Shown here in pieces: positions 9,295 to 17,413 of a DNA stretch of 64,000 bases. This DNA is from Mongoliimonas terrestris. Its GTDB lineage: Bacteria; Pseudomonadota; Alphaproteobacteria; Rhizobiales; Pleomorphomonadaceae. Positions within the stretch are counted from its first letter, which is position 1. Each line of letters starts with the position of its first letter. The DNA is taken from positions 186,001 through 250,000 of the forward strand of contig NZ_MSIG01000006.1 in the NCBI RefSeq assembly GCF_001927285.1. Reading direction: 5' to 3'. Below the pieces are notes generated by a model. The model did not search any database, was not told where the DNA came from, and was given only the letters and a program-made list of their open reading frames with translations. The position numbers were made by a program, and so were the translations under genes.

Positions 9295-9693
9295 TCAGTG
9301 AGGCTTGCCGGGGAGCGGCCGTCCGGCCGCGGTTTCGGCGGCGATCAGGAGATCGAGCGGCAGCCAGGGCTTCGGCATGAAACGGTCGCCAGTGTCGAGG
9401 CGTGGCGAATCGTCGCCGCCGGTGGCGATCACCCGCACCCATGGGCATTCGGCGTGAACGCGCTCGACCAGGTCGGTGGCCGCCGATCCGGCGGCGTCGA
9501 GGTCGACGAACACCGCGGCGACCCGGTCGCCGGAGGTCTCGAGCCTCTGCATGGCATCGTCGACGGTGTCGCAGTCGACCGGGAGAAGATCGCTCTCCTC
9601 GAAGAGAACGCCGGCCAGGTGGCGGGCCTCGTCATCCTGGTCGATGATCAGTATCTGCCGGCGCGGCATCGCTTGTCCCGTCGCTTGTCCCAT
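9295..9693 (-). CDS. Stand-alone response-regulator receiver protein
   Basis: A 132-residue CheY-like receiver domain with no output domain. Seen: acidic cluster IIDQDDE (residues 16-22), probable phosphoacceptor Asp64 in VFVDLD, switch residue in IATGG (89-93) and conserved Lys108 in MPKPW. The start at 9693 is preferred because GGAGGG lies seven bases upstream; the frame continues open to 9759 without such a site. It is divergent from the ECF sigma factor gene, so the two share an intergenic region and could be functionally linked. The cognate kinase is not in the window. Confidence 0.8.
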   Translation of the reverse strand: MGQATGQAMPRRQILIIDQDDEARHLAGVLFEESDLLPVDCDTVDDAMQRLETSGDRVAAVFVDLDAAGSAATDLVERVHAECPWVRVIATGGDDSPRLDTGDRFMPKPWLPLDLLIAAETAAGRPLPGKPH

Positions 9694-9852
9694 GGGGGGC
9701 CCTCCGTCCTTTCCTGGTGGCGAACTGTCGGGCAACGTCCCGTATGCGGTATGGTTCACCGGATTCGGGCCGAAAACGGCGCTTTTCGACCGCGTCGACG
9801 ATTTTTTTCATCGGCTATGGATGGGGTGGCGCTTGCGCTTCGTATGTGGGGC

Positions 9853-10404
9853 ATGACGAGCCACGGACCCTTCGATGTCGTCCAGCACCTCGCGTCGCTT
9901 CGGCGGTTCGCGCGCACCCTTGCGCGCAGCGACGCCGACGCGGACGATCTTGTGCAGGAGGCGCTGGTCAAGGCCTACGAGCGGCGCGGATCGTTCGACA
10001 GCCGGCGCAGTCTGAAGGCCTGGCTGTTCGCGGTGCTGCACAACGCCTTCATCGACGGTGTGCGCCGGCGGAAGGCCGAGACGAACCGGGACGACGCCTT
10101 CGGCCTGACGGTGGCCGAGAGGACCGCCGAGCCGGGACAGGATTCGGCCGTGCGGCTCGCCCAGATCCGGCGGGCCTTCGCCCGGCTGCCGCAGGACCAG
10201 CGGGAGGCGCTGCATCTGGTGGCGGTGGAAGGACTGCCCTACCAGGAGGCTGCCGCAATCCTGGACGTGCCCGTGGGGACGCTCATGTCGCGGATCGGCC
10301 GCGCACGGGCGGCGCTGCGGGCGCTCGAGAGCGATCCGGCGGACAGCGCCGGACCCGCTCGACCGACCCTCAAGATCATCGGAGGACAGGATGACCCGCG
10401 CTGA
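9853..10404 (+). CDS. ECF-type RNA polymerase sigma factor
   Basis: A 183-residue sigma-70 family protein. Region 2 (about 10-75) includes DADDLVQEALVKAYERRGSF and the -10 recognition segment LKAWLFAVLHNAFID; region 4 (about 100-157) includes LPQDQREALHLVAVEGLPYQEAAAIL and the helix-turn-helix VPVGTLMSRIGRAR. There is no region 1.1 or 3. ATG 9853 was chosen because it begins just before region 2; ATGs at 9844 and 9817 in the same frame are alternatives. It overlaps the next gene, its probable anti-sigma factor, by 14 bases. ECF factors direct stress regulons; the stimulus is not evident. Confidence 0.9.
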   Translation: MTSHGPFDVVQHLASLRRFARTLARSDADADDLVQEALVKAYERRGSFDSRRSLKAWLFAVLHNAFIDGVRRRKAETNRDDAFGLTVAERTAEPGQDSAVRLAQIRRAFARLPQDQREALHLVAVEGLPYQEAAAILDVPVGTLMSRIGRARAALRALESDPADSAGPARPTLKIIGGQDDPR

Positions 10405-11155
10405 TGGGATCACCGACATCGACCTCCACGCCTATGTGGACGACCAGCTCGACCCGGCCCGTCGGATCGAGGTGGAGAACCACTTGGCGGCGCATCCGCA
10501 GATCGCCGCCGCCGTGATGGCGGACCTTGCCGTGCGCGACGCGCTGCGGCTGCCGGCGGACGACCTGCCGCCGCCGACGCTGCGCCTCGTGGAGCAGGCG
10601 CGGGTGCTGGAGCGCGGGCTTGCAAGCCGTCGCTCCTTCCTGCCGCTGGCCCGGATCGCGGCTGCCGCCTTTCTCGTGGCGGGCGGCTGGTTCGCCCATG
10701 CGTCGTTCGGCTTCACCGGCGTGCGCGAGAGCGTCGCCGCCACGGTGCCGCCGGTGGTGGACGGGGCGCTCGCCGCCCTGAAGACCGCCAAGACCCGGGC
10801 GGAAGTGCCGTCGCAGCCGAAGTCGGCGGTGTACGACCCGGCGGAGCTGCGCCGGGCCACAAGCCTGGCGCTGCCTTCCCTGCCGCAGAATTGGCGGGTG
10901 AGCGACGTGCAGATCTTCCCCTACGCCGGCGGCTTCAGCGTGGAGCTGATGGCGGAGGCGGACGACGCCGGACGCGTGTCGCTGTTCGCCGCCCGCTCGC
11001 CGAGCTTCGACGTGGTGGCGCCGACGGCGCTGGCGCTGGAGGATGGAGATTCGGTGTTCTGGCAGGTCGGCCAGGACGTCTTCGTGCTTTCCGGCGAGAC
11101 GGAGCCCGCTCGGCTCCGCCTTGCCGCCGAACGGCTGGCCGGCAGCCTCTACTGA
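10391..11155 (+). CDS. Anti-sigma factor, membrane-anchored
   Basis: A 254-residue protein. The N-terminal cytoplasmic part (residues 8-60, LHAYVDDQLDPARRIEVENHLAAHP) matches the helical anti-sigma domain seen in ECF regulators, but lacks the HxxxCxxC zinc motif. One membrane helix follows (about 83-103), then a periplasmic domain of about 150 residues ending in VGQDVFVLSGE. It should hold the sigma factor encoded immediately upstream inactive until a periplasmic or membrane signal releases it. The 14-base overlap with the sigma gene ties their synthesis together. Confidence 0.87.
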   Translation: MTRADGITDIDLHAYVDDQLDPARRIEVENHLAAHPQIAAAVMADLAVRDALRLPADDLPPPTLRLVEQARVLERGLASRRSFLPLARIAAAAFLVAGGWFAHASFGFTGVRESVAATVPPVVDGALAALKTAKTRAEVPSQPKSAVYDPAELRRATSLALPSLPQNWRVSDVQIFPYAGGFSVELMAEADDAGRVSLFAARSPSFDVVAPTALALEDGDSVFWQVGQDVFVLSGETEPARLRLAAERLAGSLY

Positions 11156-11169
11156 CGGCCCCGCACTTC

Positions 11170-11187
11170 CCCGGTCTTCGGACCGGG
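11170..11187 (+). other. UUCG-capped hairpin between anti-sigma and Bax-inhibitor genes
   Basis: CCCGGTC-TTCG-GACCGGG forms a seven-base-pair stem with a very stable UUCG tetraloop, 15 bases after the anti-sigma stop. There is no T-run after it, so it is more likely to protect or partly attenuate the transcript than to be a full terminator. Confidence 0.45.
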
Positions 11188-11219
11188 CACTGACAACCAC
11201 CGTAACCTGAGGATACCTG

Positions 11220-11930
11220 ATGGCCACCCCGATCTATCGCACACACGCGGGCATCGACAGCGCCGCCTTCGACGAGGGCCTGCGCCAGCATATGCTGCGC
11301 GTGTTCAACTACATGGGCCTCGGCCTGGTGATCACCGGCATCGTGGCCTTCGTGGTCGGCACCACGCCGGCGCTCTACGTGCCGATCTTCTCCACCCCGC
11401 TGAAGTGGGTGGTGATGCTGGCGCCGCTCGCCTTCGTGTTCTTCTTCTCGTTCCGCATCCACGCCATCTCGGCGGCGACCGCGCAGATGCTGTTCTGGGC
11501 CTTCTGCGCCGTCATGGGCCTCTCGATGGCGTCGATCTTCCTGGTCTTCACCGGGCAGAGCATCGTGCGGGTGTTCTTCATCACAGCCGCCATGTTCGGC
11601 GCCACCGCGCTCTGGGGCTACACCACCAAGCGCGACCTGTCGCAGTTCGGCTCGCTCCTGATGATGGGCCTGATCGGCATCATCATCGCCAGCCTCGTGA
11701 ACATCTTCCTCGCCTCCGACGCGCTGCAGTTCGCCGTGTCGGTGATCGGCGTGATCGTGTTCACCGGCCTCACCGCCTACGACACGCAGAACATCAAGGC
11801 CCAGTACGCCGAGAGCTTCGGCGAGGAGAGCAACCAGAAGCTCGCCGTGTTCGGCGCGCTGTCGCTCTACCTGAACTTCATCAACCTCTTCCAGATGCTC
11901 CTGTCGCTGCTCGGCCAGCGCGAAGAGTAA
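11220..11930 (+). CDS. Bax inhibitor-1 / YccA family membrane protein
   Basis: A 236-residue inner-membrane protein with seven predicted helices and a soluble N-terminus (RTHAGIDSAAFDEGLRQHMLRVFNYM), the typical bacterial YccA/YbhL arrangement. The late YDTQNIKAQY segment after helix six is characteristic of the family, whose members are calcium-leak channels or inhibitors of the FtsH protease. GAGG lies seven bases before ATG 11220. It follows the sigma/anti-sigma pair by 64 bases and may be co-transcribed; a hairpin terminator ends the unit. Confidence 0.93.
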   Translation: MATPIYRTHAGIDSAAFDEGLRQHMLRVFNYMGLGLVITGIVAFVVGTTPALYVPIFSTPLKWVVMLAPLAFVFFFSFRIHAISAATAQMLFWAFCAVMGLSMASIFLVFTGQSIVRVFFITAAMFGATALWGYTTKRDLSQFGSLLMMGLIGIIIASLVNIFLASDALQFAVSVIGVIVFTGLTAYDTQNIKAQYAESFGEESNQKLAVFGALSLYLNFINLFQMLLSLLGQREE

Positions 11931-11966
11931 TCGAGGTCTCCTGGCGGCTGACAAAGCGCCAACTTG

Positions 11967-11998
11967 AGGGCCGACGGCTTTGCCGCCGGCCCTTTTTT
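11967..11998 (+). terminator. Rho-independent terminator
   Basis: GGGCCGACGGC-TTT-GCCGCCGGCCC forms an 11-base-pair stem with one mismatch, followed directly by six T residues. It lies 36 bases after the Bax-inhibitor stop codon and closes the sigma factor operon. Confidence 0.88.
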
Positions 11999-12034
11999 CA
12001 TGGGCTGGGCGGGCAGCGCGGTGACCCGATGCGC

Positions 12035-12823
12035 TCAGGCGGTCTGAAGGCCCGCGAGAGCATCGAACCGGGCAAGGTCGGACTGGTGGAGGAGGAGGAC
12101 GCCGGTGGAGGCAGCGAGGGCGCGGGCCGACGGCGTGTAGGCGGCGTTGGTGACGACGGCCGCCACGTCCGCCCGGTAATGGCGCTGGGCCGAAAAGGCC
12201 TCCTGCACCGCCTTGTTGCCGACCGGCTGGCCGTAGAGCTTGCACTGGAGCACCGCCACGACGCCGTCCTTCTCGGCGAGCACGTCGGCGCCCTGGTCGC
12301 CGGCAGCGCCCGTCGCGGTGGTGTGCCAGCCAGCCTTGGCGAGGCGGCGCTCGCACCAGCGCTCGAACTCCTGCGGGGAGAGGTCCTCGGTGAGGCTGAG
12401 CTGACGATCGATGATCCGGGCGCGGGCGAGCACCGGCTCCTCGATCAGGCGGCGCCAATGGCCCGACGCGCGGGGCCGCCCGTTGAGTTGGCGGCGCGCC
12501 TCCGGGCCGAGGGTGGGGCCGACCACATTGTCGAGGAAGTGGTCGATCTCCTTGTCCCAGCCGCCATCGGTGAGGACGCCGTAGTGGTCGCGGGTGACGA
12601 GGTTGAGGCGGCGGCGGGCGAGCGTTTCCAGATGCGCGGCGACAGCGTCCTCGATGGCGTCGCGGGCATCGCAGAGGGCGCGGTCGACGGCGACGGCCGT
12701 GCGGATGACGACGGACGTCGCCCAGACGGACGCGAACCCGGCGCCGAGCACGGCGAAGGCGCGGGTCGGCTCGTAGGCCAGCCCCGCTCCGATCAGCGCG
12801 ACCCATCCGATCCGCCCCATCAA
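12035..12823 (-). CDS. Membrane-anchored Mrr-like restriction endonuclease
   Basis: A 262-residue protein. The first 45 residues form one or two membrane helices; a charged linker follows; the C-terminal third (150-260) is a PD-(D/E)XK nuclease of the Mrr type. Candidate catalytic residues are Asp180 in GDQGADVLAE and Gln193/Lys195 in VLQCK. Mrr-family enzymes cleave modified or foreign DNA, though membrane-anchored relatives are poorly characterised. There is no methyltransferase beside it, so it is not a classical restriction-modification pair. It is convergent with the Bax-inhibitor gene. Confidence 0.85.
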   Translation of the reverse strand: MMGRIGWVALIGAGLAYEPTRAFAVLGAGFASVWATSVVIRTAVAVDRALCDARDAIEDAVAAHLETLARRRLNLVTRDHYGVLTDGGWDKEIDHFLDNVVGPTLGPEARRQLNGRPRASGHWRRLIEEPVLARARIIDRQLSLTEDLSPQEFERWCERRLAKAGWHTTATGAAGDQGADVLAEKDGVVAVLQCKLYGQPVGNKAVQEAFSAQRHYRADVAAVVTNAAYTPSARALAASTGVLLLHQSDLARFDALAGLQTA

Positions 12824-12925
12824 GCCCGCCTCTCCGCTAGATCAAAACCGGAACAGGTTCAAAGACGTCAGATCACCACCGGGTTTGTCAAGCGCAAGAG
12901 GGCCGGGGCCCTCAGCCGCCTCGGC

Positions 12926-14005
12926 TCAGGCCGCGGGCGTGCGCCGGGCCACGCCCGCGAGCGCGCCGACAACGTCGCGGGCAAGGCCGAGCGGGCTCGG
13001 CCGCCACGGGTCGCCGACACCGTAGTCGCCGGCAAGCACGCTCCGCGTCAGGCCGGGCAGCCAGCCGAATGTCGAGCGGTCCGCGTAGAGGGTGGCCCGG
13101 CGGCGCGAACGCTCCATCAGGATCAGGTACTTATCCCGCAAACTGCGAACGTCGTCTGAACGCACCGGATGGGCTTTCAGAAAGCGGGCGGTCTCGGGAT
13201 CCGGGGCGGCGAACGCCTCCAGAAGGCCCGTGAGGATCGCGGCGCGGTTGGCGGCGAGCTCCACGCGGCGGCGGTACTCGCCGGTGCGGTCGGCGAGCTT
13301 TGCCGCGAGATCGCCGGCGGCCGAGCGGTCCGCCTTCTGACCGGAGACGTTGGCCGGATGCTGGCGGTAGAGCGCCACCTCCTCGCCGATCAGCCGGATG
13401 CGGCCGAGGGCGCCGGCGAGGAAGAAGAACCACGTGTCGTGGCCGAGACGCTCGCCGACGTTGAAGGTGTCGTCGCTCATCGCCCAGAAGCGCTCGAAGG
13501 CGAGCAGGTCCCGGCGGATGGTCATCGTGAAGCCGGGGAAGAAGCTGAAGGGCGGCAGGTCGTGCTCGCTGACGGTGCGGTCGGCGAAGGCCGGCTTGAG
13601 GCGACCCATGCGGGTGCCGTCGGCGGCCATGAGGAAGACGTTGTGGGCTGCGGCAAGGACGTGGGGATCCGCGAAGGCCTCCGCGGAGACCTGGAGCTTG
13701 CGTGGCAACCAGACGTCGTCCTGGTCGCAGAAGGCGACGAGATCGCCCGCGCAGGCGGCGGCGGTGCGCAGGAAATTCACCCGGTAGCCGAGCCGCCGGC
13801 CGGCCGGCAGCCGGTGCACCGGGAAGGGCGCCCGGGCGGCGAAGCGGCTGAGGATCTCGGCCGTGCCGTCGGTGGAGCCGTCGTCGCCGACCACCAATTC
13901 GAGAGGCGGGACGGTCTGTTCGGCGAGGCTTTGCAGCTGCGCCTCCAGGTAGCGTTCGCCGTTGTAGGTGGCGAGCGCGACGGAGACGCGGGGGGATGCG
14001 GACAT
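12926..14005 (-). CDS. Family 2 glycosyltransferase
   Basis: A 359-residue GT-A enzyme. The N-terminus VSVALATYNGERYLEAQL, DDGSTD at 41-46 and CDQDD at 93-97 give the nucleotide-sugar and metal site of GT2 enzymes such as rhamnosyl and galactosyl transferases of surface polysaccharides. There are no membrane helices. ATG 14005 was preferred because AGGAAG lies four bases upstream; the frame remains open to 14050. The sugar and acceptor cannot be told. It is divergent from the GT-C membrane protein gene, so the two may be regulated together. Confidence 0.9.
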   Translation of the reverse strand: MSASPRVSVALATYNGERYLEAQLQSLAEQTVPPLELVVGDDGSTDGTAEILSRFAARAPFPVHRLPAGRRLGYRVNFLRTAAACAGDLVAFCDQDDVWLPRKLQVSAEAFADPHVLAAAHNVFLMAADGTRMGRLKPAFADRTVSEHDLPPFSFFPGFTMTIRRDLLAFERFWAMSDDTFNVGERLGHDTWFFFLAGALGRIRLIGEEVALYRQHPANVSGQKADRSAAGDLAAKLADRTGEYRRRVELAANRAAILTGLLEAFAAPDPETARFLKAHPVRSDDVRSLRDKYLILMERSRRRATLYADRSTFGWLPGLTRSVLAGDYGVGDPWRPSPLGLARDVVGALAGVARRTPAA

Positions 14006-14324
14006 GGGGCTTCCTCGTGAAGCGACCCGGTGAGAGGGCAGGGGCGACATCGGCTGGTCGCCCGGTGCCTTCGCGCCGGTGCGCCCGCTCTACCACAACA
14101 GCGTGCTGCCGTGCAGCACGCGCGCCTTGCCGATTGCCGGCGGGGTGAGCGAAGGGTTAGCATTCCGTCGTTTCGATGTGCTCACCGTTTCAAGTGCGGT
14201 GCGGGACCGGCGATTCGCCTTTTGGGCGCACGCTCCCGCAAGCCGCACGCGCCGCGCGCGTTCTCGTCGGCGCGATACAAGCCGCCGCGTTCCCGGCTTC
14301 CGTTCGACCTGAAGGCCTTATTCG
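14006..14324. other. Divergent promoter region between two glycosyltransferase genes
   Basis: A 319-base spacer holding the start regions of both divergent genes. The one clear structure is a perfect nine-base-pair hairpin at 14101-14121 (GCGTGCTGC, loop CGT). No promoter boxes could be assigned with confidence and no coding frame is convincing. Confidence 0.5.
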
Positions 14325-16058
14325 ATGACGACCGTTTCCGCGCGCGGGACGCGCCGCCTTTCCGCCGATCCATGGCTGGTCGACGGCTTTGCCGCCATCG
14401 TGCTGACGCTCGTCGGCGCCGCGATCGCCTACGGGCTGATGGGGTCGCTGCTGGTCGGCGGCATCGACGATGCGGCGATCACGCAGGTCTATGCCCGCAA
14501 CATCGCGGCCGGGCATGGCTACGTCTACAACCCCGGCGGCGAGTGGGTGGAAGGGTCGACGTCTCTGGCCTGGACGGTTCTCAACGCCGCCGTCTTCGGG
14601 CTGTTCGCCGATCCGGTGCCGGTGCTGCACGGGCTGAGCGCCGTGATCGCCGCCGCGACCGCGCTCGTGTGGCTGCGCACCGCCCGGGGCGTCGCCGCGG
14701 CGACGGGGGCGTCGGCGACCGCCACGGTGACGGGTTTCCTGATGCTGATGGCCGGCCTGGCGCCGTTCTGGCTGTGGATGGTCTGGTCGCTGATGGATGT
14801 GACGCTATGGGCGCTGGTGGTGGCGCTCGCCGTCCACCTCAGCCTCAGGATAGCGCTGGACGAGGAGGCGACGGACCGCAGCCTCGGCTGGCTCGCCGGC
14901 ATGCTTGCGCTCGCGGTGGTCACCCGTCCCGACGGGGTCGCGCTTGCCGCCGGGATGGCGGCGCTCACCGGGCTGGTGCTGGCGCTGCGGCCGGGTGGGC
15001 AGCGGAAGGCGGTGGTGTTTACGGCCGGGACGCTCGGGCTGGTGCTGGGGGTGTTCGCGCTGCTGGTGGCCTGGCGGCTGGCGACGTTCGGCTATCCGCT
15101 GCCGAACACCTATTACGCCAAGACGTCGGCCAACATGGCGGCGACGCTCGCGGACGGCGTGAAGTACCTGATCAACAGCCTTGTGGCGGAACGGCTTTTC
15201 CTGCCGGCGCTGGCCGCGGCGGCGCTGCTGCCCTTTCTCGTCGCGTTCCGCGCCCGCGGCTCCCGGCACCGCGGCGATGCGCGCGAGGCGGCACGGCGGT
15301 GGGCGGACGGGACGGCGATGATCCGCGGGGCCGTGCTGCCGGCGGTTCTCCTCGGTTTTCTCGCCATCGTGGTCCTTTCCGGCGGGGACCACTTCAACAA
15401 CCAGCGCTTCCTGGTGCCGATCGCGCCGGCCCTGATGCTGGCGCTGGCGGTGACGGGCGCCCGGCTTGCGGCGCTCGCCTACCCGGCCGTGAGGCCGGCG
15501 ATCGGGCCGGTCGGGCTCGCGATCGGGCTCGCCGGCATCGCCGGGCTGACGACCGTGGGGCCGCTCCTCCAGTTCCGCTACGATGTGCTGAAGGGGGACG
15601 CCGGCCCGACCATCCACCGCGAGTTCTCCCTCCGGCAAAGCCAGGTGACCTACGGGGCGGCGCTCGCCGCCGCGCTGCCGGCGACGCTGGAGCGGCCCGC
15701 GCTCGGCGTTCTGGCGGCGGGCGGCATCGCGCTTTCGTATCCGGGGCCGCGCCTCGACCTCCTCGGCCTCAACTGGACCGAGATGGCGCACAAGAACCCG
15801 GACAAGACGGGCCTGAAGAGCCACGCCAGCTTCGACGCCGACACCTTCCTGGCGCACGCGCCGGGGCTGGTGCAGCTCTCCTGTCCGATCAGCCCGTTCG
15901 AGGACGCCGTGACGCGCGGGATCGTCGGGACGGAGCGGTTCCGCGCGCTCTACACGCCGGTGACGGTGGACCTTGCCGGCCTCGGTGCGCGGACGCTGTT
16001 CGCCCGGCGCGACATCCGGCCGGCGATGGGCGACGCGTTCCGGGACGCGGATTGCTGA
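14325..16058 (+). CDS. GT-C fold membrane glycosyltransferase, AftB-like
   Basis: A 577-residue protein with about ten membrane helices in the first 470 residues and a C-terminal extramembrane part. An Asp pair after the first helix (IDDA, Asp48/Asp49), RPDG at 201-204, LPNTYYAK at 259-266 and a later GGDHFNNQRF are the pattern of GT-C enzymes related to mycobacterial arabinofuranosyltransferase AftB, which use polyprenyl-phosphate sugars on the outer face of the inner membrane. It likely adds a sugar to an envelope glycan. The link to AftB is from motif memory, so the sugar is undetermined. Confidence 0.75.
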   Translation: MTTVSARGTRRLSADPWLVDGFAAIVLTLVGAAIAYGLMGSLLVGGIDDAAITQVYARNIAAGHGYVYNPGGEWVEGSTSLAWTVLNAAVFGLFADPVPVLHGLSAVIAAATALVWLRTARGVAAATGASATATVTGFLMLMAGLAPFWLWMVWSLMDVTLWALVVALAVHLSLRIALDEEATDRSLGWLAGMLALAVVTRPDGVALAAGMAALTGLVLALRPGGQRKAVVFTAGTLGLVLGVFALLVAWRLATFGYPLPNTYYAKTSANMAATLADGVKYLINSLVAERLFLPALAAAALLPFLVAFRARGSRHRGDAREAARRWADGTAMIRGAVLPAVLLGFLAIVVLSGGDHFNNQRFLVPIAPALMLALAVTGARLAALAYPAVRPAIGPVGLAIGLAGIAGLTTVGPLLQFRYDVLKGDAGPTIHREFSLRQSQVTYGAALAAALPATLERPALGVLAAGGIALSYPGPRLDLLGLNWTEMAHKNPDKTGLKSHASFDADTFLAHAPGLVQLSCPISPFEDAVTRGIVGTERFRALYTPVTVDLAGLGARTLFARRDIRPAMGDAFRDADC

Positions 16059-16132
16059 TCGGGCGGGAGGCTGGAGGGAACGGGACCGGGGGGCGGGGCA
16101 TTTCCGAAGCCGTCCCCACGGAGCACCGCACC

Positions 16133-16285
16133 ATGGCCCGCCGCGTTCGCGTCACCCCTCTCCTCGTCAGCAGCCTTCTCGTCGTCGTCATGATCGTGGC
16201 GGCCACGGCCCTCAACCTCTCCGGGGTGAGCGACATCACCGACGAGGAGACCGGCGGGCAGCCGCAACCGACGACCGAAAACTGA
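16133..16285 (+). CDS. Small single-pass membrane protein
   Basis: A 50-residue protein starting MARRVRVTPLLVSSLLVVV: a positively charged tip, one membrane helix (about 9-28) and a short acidic polar tail DITDEETGGQPQPTTEN. The charge layout predicts the tail on the periplasmic side. It is 74 bases downstream of the GT-C gene on the same strand. No family recognised. A helix this clean in a GC-rich frame supports real coding. Confidence 0.5.
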   Translation: MARRVRVTPLLVSSLLVVVMIVAATALNLSGVSDITDEETGGQPQPTTEN

Positions 16286-16430
16286 TCGAAGAAAATCAGT
16301 CGGCTTCGGGGGCGAGATGCTATGAAGCCAACATGACCCCATGGACCGACAGGATTCCGTGACGAGCGTCCAGACCGCATCTGTCCGCTTTGCACCGCAT
16401 GTCTCGGCCTTAAGGACGAAGGAACGTCTC

Positions 16431-17252
16431 ATGCACATCAAAGTCGGATACGAGATCGCCTACGACTGCCCGCAGCCGACGCCCATGCTGCTGGTGCTGA
16501 ACGTGCACTACAGCCGCGCCAGCGACATCGTCGTGCCGGACCACGTGACCACCGACCGGCAGGTGCCGATCACCGCCTACCGGGACGGCTTCGGCAACTG
16601 GTGCAGCCGCATCACGGCGCCGGCCGGCCGCACCACCATCCGCGGCAGCGGCGTGGTGCGCGACAGCGGCGCGCCGGATCCGGTGGTGCGGGACGCGCGC
16701 CAGCACACGCTGGAGGAACTGCCCGGCGACGTGCTGGTGTTCCTGTTGGCGAGCCGCTTCTGCGAGACCGAGCTTCTGTCGGAAACCGCCTGGTCGCTGT
16801 TCGGCACCACGGAACCCGGCTGGGCACGGGTGCAGGCGGTGTGCGACTTCGTGCACAACCACATCACCTTCGGCTACGAGCACGCCCGCGCCACCAAGAC
16901 CGCGTTCGAGGCCTACAACGAGGGCAAGGGCGTCTGCCGGGACTATGCGCACCTGGCCGTCGCCTTCTGCCGCGCGCTCAACATCCCCGCCCGCTACTGC
17001 ACCGGCTATCTCGGCGACATCGGCGTGCCGCCGCCCTATGGCCCGATGGACTTCGCCGGCTGGATGGAGGTCTACCTCGGCGGCCGCTGGCACACCTTCG
17101 ACCCGCGCAACAACGTGCCGCGCATCGGCCGCGTGCTGATGGCGATGGGCCGCGACGCGGTGGACGTGGCGATCACCACCACGTTCGGACCGAACACGCT
17201 GGCCGGGTTCACGGTGGTCTGCGAGGAGATCCCCGGGCCGACGGCGGGGTGA
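16431..17252 (+). CDS. Transglutaminase-like cysteine protease family protein
   Basis: A 273-residue cytoplasmic protein with an N-terminal beta domain (1-100) and a transglutaminase core. The nucleophile is Cys169 in GKGVCRDYAHLA. The usual His-Ala-Trp motif is replaced by AGW (209-211, within MDFAGWMEVYLGG), and a histidine is instead found at 221 beside Asp224 (RWHTFDP). The late GRDAVDVAITTTFG is typical of this bacterial subfamily. AAGGA lies seven bases before ATG 16431. It probably hydrolyses peptide or amide bonds; the substrate is unknown. Often found with alpha-E and circularly permuted ATP-grasp genes, absent here. Confidence 0.88.
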   Translation: MHIKVGYEIAYDCPQPTPMLLVLNVHYSRASDIVVPDHVTTDRQVPITAYRDGFGNWCSRITAPAGRTTIRGSGVVRDSGAPDPVVRDARQHTLEELPGDVLVFLLASRFCETELLSETAWSLFGTTEPGWARVQAVCDFVHNHITFGYEHARATKTAFEAYNEGKGVCRDYAHLAVAFCRALNIPARYCTGYLGDIGVPPPYGPMDFAGWMEVYLGGRWHTFDPRNNVPRIGRVLMAMGRDAVDVAITTTFGPNTLAGFTVVCEEIPGPTAG

Positions 17253-17413
17253 CGAGGCGCTGGACGGCGCGCTTTTACGATCATGATCTCGCGCCTTGTC
17301 CATAAGTAACGGTAATGCCTATTCACGCCTTCTTCTGGTGGTCCTTACCGAAGTGAAAAAATTAATGCTTCTCATGTTGAATAAGTCTGACTGTTAATTG
17401 ATGACAGGCCGAC

